DNA of 6,403 nucleotides from positions 1-6,403 of the forward strand of contig FR902181.1 of NCBI GenBank assembly GCA_000437855.1. Reading direction: 5' to 3'. Made by a program: the position numbers and the translations under genes. Below, one piece after another: positions 1-6,121 of this stretch. The notes beneath the pieces are model-generated. The model saw only the letters and a list, made by a program, of their open reading frames with translations, was not told the origin of the DNA and searched no databases. Within the stretch, counting starts at the first letter, position 1. Every line of letters begins with the position of its first letter. The stretch is from Clostridium sp. CAG:567 (GTDB taxonomy: Bacteria; Bacillota; Clostridia; TANB77; CAG-508).

Positions 1-218
1 GAAATAAGAAAAATAATGTATACAACAAATGCGATAGAGAGCTTAAACAGTACCTATAAACGAATAAATCGAAACAGAAATGTATTTCCAACAGACATGT
101 CTTTATTAAAATGTTATATCTATCAACATTAAAAGCAGAGAAAAAATGGTCAAGAATGGTTGATAAATGGGATTTATGCTTATCTCAATTTAGAATTATG
201 TATGAAGGCAGAATATAA
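1..218 (+). pseudogene. IS256-family (Mutator-type) transposase, C-terminal remnant, frameshifted
   Basis: The 3' end of a transposase gene whose 5' part lies outside the window. Frame 1 reads YTTNAIESLNSTYKR and NVFPTDMSLLK. This is the conserved C-terminal block of IS256/Mutator transposases; the Glu in TTNAIES is probably the third catalytic acidic residue of the DDE triad. After LLK (about 109-111) frame 1 runs into a stop at 130-132. The expected continuation, MLYLSTLKAEKKW through to YEGRI and TAA (216-218), is in frame 3 starting at the ATG at 111. One A has been lost from the A run at 109-111. The protein would have been a cut-and-paste or copy-out transposase acting on the element's own ends. 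No terminal inverted repeat typical of the family is recognisable just downstream, so the right end also seems lost. Family call is secure; a programmed frameshift is unlikely because the family is normally a single ORF. Confidence 0.85.
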
Positions 219-222
219 AATA

Positions 223-243
223 AAGCCTAAAAATAATAGGCTT
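223..243. terminator. Short perfect hairpin between converging remnants, possible bidirectional terminator
   Basis: AAGCCTA (223-229) pairs exactly with TAGGCTT (237-243) around a 7-base AT loop. It lies 4 bases after the transposase stop and overlaps the stop codon (242-244) of the minus-strand mecA-like remnant. On the minus strand the stem is followed by a T-rich stretch (TTATTTTAT), as in a weak intrinsic terminator. On the plus strand a T6 run (251-256) follows only after 7 bases. It could instead be residue of a mobile-element end. GC content is low, so strength is doubtful. Confidence 0.4.
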
Positions 244-562
244 AAGAAGGATTTTTTGAATCTATTTTAGTATTTTTTCTTTTTACAGATACTTTTTTAT
301 GTAGGTTTTTGGAATCGGGTACAACCCTTGTAACAGTAACAATAAACTCCCCATTTGCCATAGCTAAAGCCTCTATACGTACAGGATAATCTTTAAATTC
401 AAAACCAATTTCTTCTTCTGCTTCTTATAGAATATCCCAAAATAAATCTTGTTTTTCTAAAGTGTTAGACATAAAAGAATGAAAATCAATATTTTTATCT
501 TTTAAATCTTGAGAAGTTAGGGTAATTTTAATTTTATTTTCACTAAGTTTTTCGAACTTCAT
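242..562 (-). pseudogene. MecA-like adaptor protein, N-terminal domain, degraded
   Basis: MecA proteins are adaptors that deliver substrates to the ClpC AAA+ unfoldase: the N-terminal domain binds substrate and the C-terminal domain binds ClpC. From ATG at 562 (reading leftwards) the frame gives MKFEKLSENKIKITL, then DLKDKNIDFHSFM and KQDLFWDIL, the signature start of clostridial MecA. It then meets a TAA at 427-425 where a Glu codon is expected (DIL-stop-EAEEEIGF). The same frame continues with EAEEEIGFEFKDYPV, IEALAMANGEF and VTRVVPDSK to a second stop at 244-242. Total length is about 106 codons against roughly 200 or more for the family, so the ClpC-binding half is missing. A G-to-T change in one codon accounts for the internal stop. 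Truncation at the border with the IS256 remnant suggests the insertion removed the 3' half. The ATG at 622 in the same frame is less likely because the RBS and the homology both begin at 562. Probably non-functional. Confidence 0.75.
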
Positions 563-569
563 TATACAG

Positions 570-574
570 CCTCC
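570..574 (-). promoter_or_regulatory. Shine-Dalgarno of the mecA-like remnant
   Basis: On the minus strand GGAGG lies 7 bases before the ATG at 562. This selects the MKFEKL start over the upstream in-frame ATG at 622 and shows the gene once had intact translation signals. Confidence 0.75.
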
Positions 575-594
575 AAACATCACTACTGCATATA

Positions 595-622
595 ATATTA
601 TAAATCCATATAATTGTGACAA
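595..622 (-). promoter_or_regulatory. Possible sigma-A promoter for the mecA-like remnant
   Basis: On the minus strand TTGTCA (622-617) is followed after 16 bases by TAATAT (600-595), a weak -10 match. A better -10 sequence, TATAAT (602-597), lies only 14 bases from that -35. The position, about 30 bases before the RBS, is sensible. Several AT-rich alternatives exist, so this is tentative. Confidence 0.3.
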
Positions 623-674
623 TTTTTACTATAACACAAAACAATCTAAAAAGGAATAGTAAATACAAAAAATA

Positions 675-709
675 TTGGTAAATGCAAATTTGACATTTGC
701 ATTTACTAA
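675..709. repeat. Inverted repeat, 12-bp perfect stem core, 5-base loop
   Basis: GTAAATGCAAAT (678-689) pairs exactly with ATTTGCATTTAC (695-706) around TTGAC. A G-T pair and two more T-A pairs extend it to 675-709. It lies about 110 bases upstream of the mecA-like start. On the minus strand it is followed by a T-rich run, so it could terminate leftward transcription. It could equally be an operator or a mobile-element remnant. The symmetry is certain; the role is not known. Confidence 0.6.
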
Positions 710-811
710 ATTTGCCGTAACTATATGATACATCATTAATAATTATTAAAATAATTATAGCACATATATAAATAAAATTAAATGATAAAAAAATGGAAAA
801 AAAGTTACGCT

Positions 812-845
812 ACATTTCTATTAAAAATTTTTTTAATAGAAATGT
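812..845. repeat. Perfect 15-bp inverted repeat with 4-base loop
   Basis: ACATTTCTATTAAAA (812-826) and TTTTAATAGAAATGT (831-845) are exact reverse complements separated by ATTT. The symmetry is too long to be likely by chance even in AT-rich DNA. It is not followed by a terminator-like T run and is not next to a gene end, so a terminator is unlikely. A cruciform-forming site, a regulator site, or the core of a small non-autonomous element are all possible. Confidence 0.6.
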
Positions 846-916
846 TAAAAAGTAAGGATATATTCCGGAAAATTTGAGTATATAGCTTATCACAAAATTC
901 CCAATAAAATTAAACC

Positions 917-986
917 AAAAATCACATTTTTCAAATATATAACTCATATTAATTCCTGGAGTTATTACATAAAAAATGTGATTTTT
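917..986. repeat. Nested inverted repeat, 15-bp outer and 7-bp inner stems
   Basis: AAAAATCACATTTTT (917-931) pairs exactly with AAAAATGTGATTTTT (972-986). Inside, ATAACTC (939-945) pairs with GAGTTAT (959-965) around a 13-base loop. The two stems are coaxial, so about 70 bases could fold into one long imperfect hairpin in RNA or DNA. It lies about 240 bases before the LRR-gene promoter and outside any transcript I can identify. A small MITE-like element or a structured RNA of unknown promoter are possible; neither is shown. Confidence 0.55.
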
Positions 987-1224
987 TATATAGCTTCTTG
1001 AAAATCACGACATATTTGCCTTGTTAAAATAAATAATTTATAGAAAGAAATAACATGATATGAATTATGAAGAACCATATTTGCGTAGGGATAGGAGTTA
1101 AAAAACATAAATGTGTAACATTGCTGAAATAAAAATGTAAATAAAAAGAAATAAATGTCTAAAAATGAAATGTTGCATAAAGTTTCCGTAAAGAATTAGT
1201 TTAAATGAGCCTCAAAAAGCAAAG

Positions 1225-1254
1225 TTGACAAATTTTTTTTAACAAAGGTAAAAT
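1225..1254 (+). promoter_or_regulatory. Sigma-A type promoter of the LRR / Ig-like surface protein gene
   Basis: A consensus -35 TTGACA (1225-1230) and a -10 TAAAAT (1249-1254, one mismatch) are separated by 18 bases that include a T8 run. Transcription should begin near 1261, giving a short leader of about 22 bases. It is the best promoter in the window and implies that the gene, despite its frame lesion, would be strongly transcribed. Confidence 0.8.
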
Positions 1255-1269
1255 GAAGTAAAGAAAAAT

Positions 1270-1275
1270 GGGAGG
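1270..1275 (+). promoter_or_regulatory. Shine-Dalgarno of the LRR / Ig-like surface protein gene
   Basis: GGGAGG lies 8 bases before the ATG at 1284, a near-ideal site that fixes the start of the signal-peptide-bearing ORF. Confidence 0.85.
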
Positions 1276-1283
1276 AATGTGAT

Positions 1284-1715
1284 ATGTACAAAAGAAATAA
1301 AGTATGTATATACATGTTTATAGTAGTAATGGTGCTACAAATTATAATACCAGCACTAAGTGTTATTTTAGAGACAAGTTATACATTAACATCAGAAGCA
1401 GCAGACAATATTATTGCGACTTGGGATAATGTTGGTGATGAGGGAAGTAAAATAACTGCAACGCTATATAATACAGGTATATTGGATATTAAAGGAACAG
1501 GAAAGATAAAAAATAACATGCACTGGTATAAGTATACTGATAGTTACAATTATATGGATTGCATATCTTTAATTTATAATGTAATAATATCTGAAGGTGT
1601 AGAAGATATTGGAAAAAAAGCCTTTAAGGGTTGTTCAGAATTGAAAAGTGTGCAAGCTAATCATGTGAAAAATATAGGAGAATCAGCATTTGAGCGGTTG
1701 CAGGTCGTTGAATAG
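1284..1715 (+). CDS. N-terminal fragment of a secreted BspA-like LRR surface protein (signal peptide and first repeats)
   Basis: This 143-residue ORF is the export half of the large surface protein. It begins with a basic n-region (MYKRNK) and a hydrophobic core (about residues 7-30, with IYMFIVVMVLQIIIPAL), and is probably cleaved somewhere near TSEAAD (about 37-42). Residues about 43-90 (ATWDNVGDEG, LDIKGTGKI, NMHWYKY) match the usual lead-in of BspA-family proteins. LRR_5-type repeats follow: NVIISEGVEDIGKKAF, KGCSELKSV, and VKNIGESAFER. The frame then leaves homology: after AFER it reads LQVVE and stops (TAG 1713-1715), whereas the next frame gives CRSLNSLKI, the proper repeat continuation. 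So the stop results from an extra base near 1695-1698 and is not a natural C terminus. Promoter and RBS are excellent. As it stands the product would be a short secreted fragment with no wall anchor. Together with the ORF at 1826-5956 it is best read as one disrupted gene. Confidence 0.8.
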   Translation: MYKRNKVCIYMFIVVMVLQIIIPALSVILETSYTLTSEAADNIIATWDNVGDEGSKITATLYNTGILDIKGTGKIKNNMHWYKYTDSYNYMDCISLIYNVIISEGVEDIGKKAFKGCSELKSVQANHVKNIGESAFERLQVVE

Positions 1716-1768
1716 TTTGAAAATCAATAATGTGAGAAATATAGGAGAATCAGCATTTAAGCGGCTGT
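1665..1768 (+). repeat. Two tandem LRR units, each with the same extra base (double frameshift site)
   Basis: Bases 1665-1700 and 1732-1767 are the same 36-base segment with three transitions, spaced 67 bases apart. In-frame LRR_5 units here should be 66 bases (22 codons). In each copy homology follows one frame up to AF-E/K-R (GAG CGG at 1692-1697, AAG CGG at 1759-1764). It then resumes one base later at the conserved Cys codon (TGC at 1699, TGT at 1766). The surplus bases are about 1698 (T) and 1765 (C). Frame 0 is used before 1698, frame 1 between, and frame 2 after 1765. Frame 2 has stops at 1709, 1718 and 1733, so a single -1 slip cannot join the two long ORFs; two separate +1 events are needed. 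Confidence 0.85.
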
Positions 1769-1825
1769 AAAAAATTAGAAACAATTACTATAAATAATAT
1801 AGAAAAAGTTGAAAAAGAAGCATTT

Positions 1826-4800
1826 TTGAATTGCAAGAATCTAACTGTATGTATACCACATACCATAACTAAAATAGGTGAAAAGGCTTTTTACAATGTA
1901 AACAAAGTAAAAGGCGATATAGACGAAGGGCTTATTTTGGGTAACAATTTAACGAGAGTAGGGTCGCAGGCTTTTAGAAAAGTAGGTCATATGAAAGGAA
2001 GTAGCGTAGTGCTAACATCTGGTGCTGATACGGCAGATATCTACGCAGATATAAATTCTACGTTTCCAAAAGGAACTACTTTATATATGGGCAGTGCGGC
2101 ATTCACAGAGACACGTTATAACAATGGCTCTAAATACTTTATACAGTCGATTAAGTTAACTGAGCCTAAACCGGCAAATGAACTCTATGTAAATAAACCA
2201 CTAAATTTGAAAAAATACAGATTGGAAGCTAAATTTGTAAATGGAACGAAATTGGTAACTTATTTTAAGAAAGGTATTTTTGCTTGTAATTATGAAGATG
2301 GAAAACAATTTACGTCATCGGGGAAGTACGACGTTGAAATTCAATTTGGAAAAGAATTAAATAAGGAAGAACCTTCTGTAACGTATAGTATAACTGTGAA
2401 AAATAACCCGATTAAGATAAAGGAAATAAAGATAAGAAATTTTCCGGATAAAAATGAGTATATGGTGGGGGATTCTCTAAATACAAACGGATTAGAAGTT
2501 GTTGGAATAGATACACATGGTATGGAAATTCTATTAGATAAGGATCAATATACATGCTCACCAACATCTTTTGCTACATCAGGTACCAAAAAAATAACAG
2601 TCAAATATAAGCAAAATCCTAATCTAAAAGCAACATTCCAGATAACTGTTAAGCCACGATATACTGCGGAAATTATATCATATCCAAACAAGATGACGTA
2701 TAATGTTAATGAAAGATTAGATCTAAAAGGATTGAAAGTTAAAGTAACTAACCCCAAAACAAATCTTGTTTTAGAAGTATTCACACTAGATGATATAGAT
2801 GCAAAGCCTAAAAATGGTACAAAATTAACTAATGTCGGAACTCAAACTATAAAGATGACATCAAAAGATGGATTAGATTTAGGCTCGTTTAATGTTACTG
2901 TAACAAAAGAAACAAAAAAAGTAGAGAGCATTGAGGTTAAAAGTAACACACCGAAAAGGAAAAGTTATATCGAAGGTGAGACATTAGACATTAGCGGGCT
3001 AAAAGTCATAGTGCGTTATACTAATGGCGATACTGAAACAATAGATAAAGGATTTAACACAAATCCAAAGCATGGAGATACTCTTAATAAAAATAATAAA
3101 AAAGTTAATGTTTCGTACGAAGGCAAAGAAACGTTCTACGGTATAACGGTTGAAGAAAAAGAAGTAACAAAAATACAACCACACTTGAAAGAGGGCTTTA
3201 AATTTGTATATACTGAAGGAGAAAAATTAGATTTAAAAAATTTGAACTTGAAAGTAATATATAATGATCGCGACGATATAAATGATATAATAGAGGTTGT
3301 AGGTAACAGTAATATTACAACGAATCCAGCAAATGGAGATACTTTAGGCGATGTAGGCGTAACAATGGTAAAAATTAATTATTTAAATAAGGAAACAAAG
3401 TTATTTGTATTTGTAAATGAAAAAGAACTACTTGCAATAGCAGCAGCAAATTTAGGAAATAATGAATATATAGAAGGAACAAATTTTAATGCGGAAGACC
3501 CTTTATTTCACGTGCAAGTAAGAAGAGGACCTACTTTATGGGAGGAATTACCTAAAGGAGCTTATACAGTGGTAGATGGAGATAATTTGAAATTGGGTCA
3601 AAAAACGGTAACTATTAGTTATGAAGAAAATGGCAAAACGGTAACAACTACAACTCCTATAACTGTGACTCCAAAACAATTAGAAAAAATAGAAATAACA
3701 AGTGAACCAAATAAAACTACATACATACAAGGGCAAAATTTTGATTCGACAGGAATGCAAGTAACAGCAACATATAATAGTGGTAAAACAGCAATAATTA
3801 ATAAATACTCTATACCAAATGGACAAAATCTAACGGCTGGGATGACTTCTGTTAAAATAGTATATACAGAAAATGGGGTAAGCAAAGAAGTAGAGCAACA
3901 AATAACAGTAACATTAAAGCAACCTATTAATATTAGAGTAAAAGAAAATGTAAAAAAAGTTTATATAGTAGGCGAAAAACTTGACAAAACAAATATGTGT
4001 GTAGAGATAGAATATGATGATGGCTCAATAGAGCAAGTAACAAATTATGAAGTCGATACAGAAACTTCATTAAGTAGAGCAGATAAAACTAGAACAATTA
4101 CATACAAAGAAGGAAATACAACATTAGAAGCGGAAATAGATGTACCTGTATTGCCAGCCGAAATTCAGAAAATTAGTATAAAGCAATATCCAGATGATGT
4201 GAATTATGTTGTAGGTCAAAAATTCTTTTCAAATGGATTAATATTACTAGTAAAATATGCAGACGAAACAGAAGAAGAAATAACAGAAGACTTTACATTA
4301 GATTTGCCAGATGGAAGTGTATTAACAAAAGTAGAAACAAAAACAGTAAAAGTAAACTACATGGGACAAGAGGTAAAATTTGATATTAATGTAAAAGAAA
4401 ATAATGATATACAAGCATTAACAATAATGGATGGTTCTATTGAGACAAATTATGAAATTGGCGAAAAATTGGATTTAAGAGGATTAGTGCTAATATCAGA
4501 AGGTTCAAACAATGACATAAAAGTTATTTGGGGAAATTACGAATGTGAGCCAGCAGAAGGAACAGAACTAAATACCAAAGGACAACAAACAATAACTATT
4601 AAATATGCAGGTAAAAGTGCCGTTCTAAACATAAATGTTGGAGAACACCAAGTTGAAGAAATAGAAATAGAGAATTTACCAAAAACTAAATATGTAGTGG
4701 GACATGCATTAGATTTAACTGGATTAAAATTAAAAGCTATGTATGATAATGGAACAGAAGAAATTGTAGAAACAGGATATACATCAAGTATAGAAAATGG

Positions 4801-5956
4801 AACAATATTTAACAATGTGGAAAATAAAACCATAGAAATATCATACAAAGAAAAAACAACAAGTTTTGATATTGATGTAGTAAAAAAACAAGTTGAAAAA
4901 TTAAAGGGAATATCTGCACCTACAAAAACTAAGTATAAAGTTGGAGAGGCACTAGACTTATCAGGAGTTAAATTTAAGGCAATATATAATGACGGAGAAG
5001 AAAAAGAAATAGAAACTGGATATACAAGCAGTATACCAAACGGTACAATTTTAGACACGATAGGATATAACCCTATAATATTAGAATATGAAGGTAAAAC
5101 AATAACTGCATTGGTATTTGTAGGAGAAATAGCAATAGAAAGCATAAGCATAAACACAGAGCCAGATAAGGTTGTCTACCAAGTAGGAGAGCAATTAGAC
5201 CTAACAGGATTATCTATAAAAGCAAAATATGAAAACGGAGAAGAAGATATAATTAAAAGTGGCTTTGAAACTACACCAGAAGATGGAGAAGAACTAAACA
5301 TAAAAGGACAAAAAGAAGTAACAGTAAAATTAGGTGAAAAAACGGCAAAATTTAATGTAGATGTACAAGGTAAAAAAGATGCACCAACATTGACAGAAAT
5401 AAAAATAGCAAAAGCACCAGATAAAACAAAATATAAAGTCGGAGAAAACTTTGACAAAACAGGAATGGTGGTAAAAGCAACCTACAGTGATGGAAGCAGT
5501 AAGGAAGTAACAGATTATATATGTATGCCAGAAGAACAATTAGAGAAAGAAACAACAGAAATTACAATAATTTACACAGAAGATACAATAACTAAATATG
5601 CTAAACAAAAAATAGAAGTTGTAGAAGACGGTGGCGGAGACAATCAAGGTGGCAATAACAACAATGACAACAATAATAATGATAATGACAACACTGGAAA
5701 TAACAATAATGGAAATAATGGTAATAACAATAACAATGGTAACAATGGCAATAATAACAATAATAATAACAACAGCAACAACGGTAATAACAATAATAGC
5801 AATAACAATAATAATAGCAACGACGGAAAAAATGAAGATAAAGCAGACGGAAAAATACCACAAACAGGTGAAAATAGCATTATACTAATTGCCGGAGCAA
5901 TTTTAACTGTAATATCAGTTATTATATACATAAAAATTAAAAAATTTGAAATATAA
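1826..5956 (+). CDS. Large LRR / multi-Ig-like (Big_3) cell-wall-anchored surface protein, frameshifted from its N terminus
   Basis: An uninterrupted 1376-codon ORF; the frame is open from about 1736, and the TTG at 1826 is only a nominal start without an RBS. Residues 1-60 finish the BspA-like LRRs (NCKNLTVCIP, ITKIGEKAF, LTRVGSQAF). About 109-1267 are some 14 Ig-like domains of the Big_3 type, each with Y-x-V-G-E-x-L-D-L-x-G-L-x-(V/L)-K-x-Y-x-(D/N)-G. About 1269-1343 are an Asn-rich spacer. The end is IPQTG (1344-1348), a hydrophobic helix (1351-1369) and the basic tail KIKKFEI, a sortase sorting signal. The intact protein would stand off the wall on a long Ig-like stalk and present the LRR head for binding host or microbial surface ligands; that role is inferred from the family. 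Without the signal peptide encoded at 1284-1715, this part alone could not be exported or anchored. The absence of any stop in over 4 kb argues that the lesion is recent, is an artefact, or is bypassed. Only 16 Arg codons occur, mostly AGA, and none is CGG. Confidence 0.85.
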   Translation: MNCKNLTVCIPHTITKIGEKAFYNVNKVKGDIDEGLILGNNLTRVGSQAFRKVGHMKGSSVVLTSGADTADIYADINSTFPKGTTLYMGSAAFTETRYNNGSKYFIQSIKLTEPKPANELYVNKPLNLKKYRLEAKFVNGTKLVTYFKKGIFACNYEDGKQFTSSGKYDVEIQFGKELNKEEPSVTYSITVKNNPIKIKEIKIRNFPDKNEYMVGDSLNTNGLEVVGIDTHGMEILLDKDQYTCSPTSFATSGTKKITVKYKQNPNLKATFQITVKPRYTAEIISYPNKMTYNVNERLDLKGLKVKVTNPKTNLVLEVFTLDDIDAKPKNGTKLTNVGTQTIKMTSKDGLDLGSFNVTVTKETKKVESIEVKSNTPKRKSYIEGETLDISGLKVIVRYTNGDTETIDKGFNTNPKHGDTLNKNNKKVNVSYEGKETFYGITVEEKEVTKIQPHLKEGFKFVYTEGEKLDLKNLNLKVIYNDRDDINDIIEVVGNSNITTNPANGDTLGDVGVTMVKINYLNKETKLFVFVNEKELLAIAAANLGNNEYIEGTNFNAEDPLFHVQVRRGPTLWEELPKGAYTVVDGDNLKLGQKTVTISYEENGKTVTTTTPITVTPKQLEKIEITSEPNKTTYIQGQNFDSTGMQVTATYNSGKTAIINKYSIPNGQNLTAGMTSVKIVYTENGVSKEVEQQITVTLKQPINIRVKENVKKVYIVGEKLDKTNMCVEIEYDDGSIEQVTNYEVDTETSLSRADKTRTITYKEGNTTLEAEIDVPVLPAEIQKISIKQYPDDVNYVVGQKFFSNGLILLVKYADETEEEITEDFTLDLPDGSVLTKVETKTVKVNYMGQEVKFDINVKENNDIQALTIMDGSIETNYEIGEKLDLRGLVLISEGSNNDIKVIWGNYECEPAEGTELNTKGQQTITIKYAGKSAVLNINVGEHQVEEIEIENLPKTKYVVGHALDLTGLKLKAMYDNGTEEIVETGYTSSIENGTIFNNVENKTIEISYKEKTTSFDIDVVKKQVEKLKGISAPTKTKYKVGEALDLSGVKFKAIYNDGEEKEIETGYTSSIPNGTILDTIGYNPIILEYEGKTITALVFVGEIAIESISINTEPDKVVYQVGEQLDLTGLSIKAKYENGEEDIIKSGFETTPEDGEELNIKGQKEVTVKLGEKTAKFNVDVQGKKDAPTLTEIKIAKAPDKTKYKVGENFDKTGMVVKATYSDGSSKEVTDYICMPEEQLEKETTEITIIYTEDTITKYAKQKIEVVEDGGGDNQGGNNNNDNNNNDNDNTGNNNNGNNGNNNNNGNNGNNNNNNNNSNNGNNNNSNNNNNSNDGKNEDKADGKIPQTGENSIILIAGAILTVISVIIYIKIKKFEI
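2150..5626 (+). repeat. Tandem array of about 14 Big_3-type Ig-like domain repeats
   Basis: Domain starts, judged from the recurring I-x-I-x-x-x-P-x-K-x-x-Y-x-V-G block, fall near 2150, 2423, 2669, 2921, 3164, 3425, 3680, 3926, 4160, 4406, 4652, 4892, 5129 and 5390. Each is about 77-91 codons and ends in a beta strand such as FDINV or FNVDV. The first (YVNKPLNLKKYRLEAKF) is the most divergent and might be counted separately. The copies at 4652 and 4892 are most alike, sharing ETGYTSSI-x-NGTI and GLKLKAMYDNG / GVKFKAIYNDG, which suggests recent duplication near the 3' end. Most domains lack Cys, as is usual for wall stalks of this kind. Confidence 0.75.
5642..5830 (+). repeat. Asparagine-rich AAY trinucleotide tract (wall-spanning spacer)
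   Basis: About 60 codons consist almost entirely of AAT/AAC (Asn) broken by Gly, Asp and Ser; the longest pure Asn run is eight. Mixed AAT and AAC codons interrupt perfect repetition, but the tract could still expand or shrink in steps of three without breaking the frame. By position, between the last Ig-like domain and the sorting signal, it replaces the Pro/Gly- or Ser-rich segment that threads through peptidoglycan in other sortase substrates. Long opposite-strand ORFs here are only shadows of this composition. Confidence 0.8.
5855..5953 (+). other. Sortase cell-wall sorting signal (IPQTG motif, membrane helix, basic tail)
   Basis: IPQTGEN (5855-5875) is followed by SIILIAGAILTVISVIIYI (5876-5932) and KIKKFEI. 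This is the tripartite LPXTG-type signal with Ile instead of Leu in the first position. Sortases cleave between Thr and Gly and attach the Thr to the peptidoglycan precursor. The Ile variant is known among sortase substrates but is not the commonest form. No sortase gene lies in the window. Confidence 0.85.
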
Positions 5957-5970
5957 ATATATTCTAAAAC

Positions 5971-6019
5971 ACGGCATATGCTACAAAAAGCATATGCCGT
6001 TAAAAGTGCAATTTTTTTT
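5971..6019 (+). terminator. Rho-independent-like terminator after the surface protein gene
   Basis: ACGGCATATGCT (5971-5982) pairs perfectly with AGCATATGCCGT (5989-6000) around a 6-base loop, beginning 15 bases after the TAA. A T8 run follows at 6012-6019, but 11 bases after the stem, further than ideal. On the minus strand the stem is followed by GTTTTAG, so weak bidirectional action is possible. The position right after the gene supports a terminator. Confidence 0.6.
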
Positions 6020-6029
6020 CCTATACATA

Positions 6030-6057
6030 TTGAAAAAAAGCATATTGCATATATAAT
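6030..6057 (+). promoter_or_regulatory. Sigma-A type promoter upstream of the nitroreductase gene
   Basis: TTGAAA (6030-6035) and a perfect TATAAT (6052-6057) are separated by 16 bases. The start of transcription would be near 6064, leaving a leader of about 165 bases before the ATG at 6229. This is unusually long compared with the short leader of the LRR gene. Confidence 0.55.
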
Positions 6058-6121
6058 ACAGTAGAACTCTAAATAATATTTGTTAGTTAGTAAGTTTAAT
6101 ACCTTATATAAATTTTTACTA

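Larger units (their letters stand above)
710..1224. other. Gene-free AT-rich interval
   Basis: No ORF with a credible RBS or recognisable protein motif occurs on either strand, and there is no tRNA or rRNA-like sequence. The interval holds a short AT palindrome near 735-747, the two inverted repeats described separately (812-845 and 917-986), and a 10-base direct repeat TATATAGCTT at 879-888 and 987-996. A segment at 867-901 is loosely palindromic and could be an old insertion-sequence end. The last 200 bases are A-rich without visible structure up to the promoter at 1225. Confidence 0.6.

Noticed and set aside
425..622. A 65-residue minus-strand protein starting at 622
   Set aside because: The first 20 residues have no family match, and the RBS at 570-574 plus MecA homology place the start at 562. 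The apparent end is a nonsense codon inside the homologous region.
1111..1140. A 9-codon ORF after an AGGAG at 1093-1097
   Set aside because: The spacing of 13 bases is long, the peptide is tiny and unremarkable, and there is no promoter or conservation evidence.
1678..1770. A single programmed -1 frameshift joining the two long ORFs
   Set aside because: The downstream frame has stops at 1709, 1718 and 1733, while the upstream frame ends at 1713. There is no stretch where both are open, so one slip cannot work.
1826..1828. TTG as a true start of an independent gene
   Set aside because: It has no Shine-Dalgarno, lies inside an LRR unit whose coding continues upstream in the same frame to about 1736, and would give a wall-anchored protein with no signal peptide.
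2150..5626. CRISPR array or DNA satellite
   Set aside because: The repeats are protein-level Ig-like domains of about 240 bases with strongly divergent DNA, not short identical repeats with unique spacers.
5330..5931. Minus-strand and alternate-frame ORFs across the Asn-rich tract
   Set aside because: They are low-complexity shadows (poly-Leu, poly-Ile/Val, poly-Tyr/Cys) of the AAY repeat, lack RBSs and match no family.
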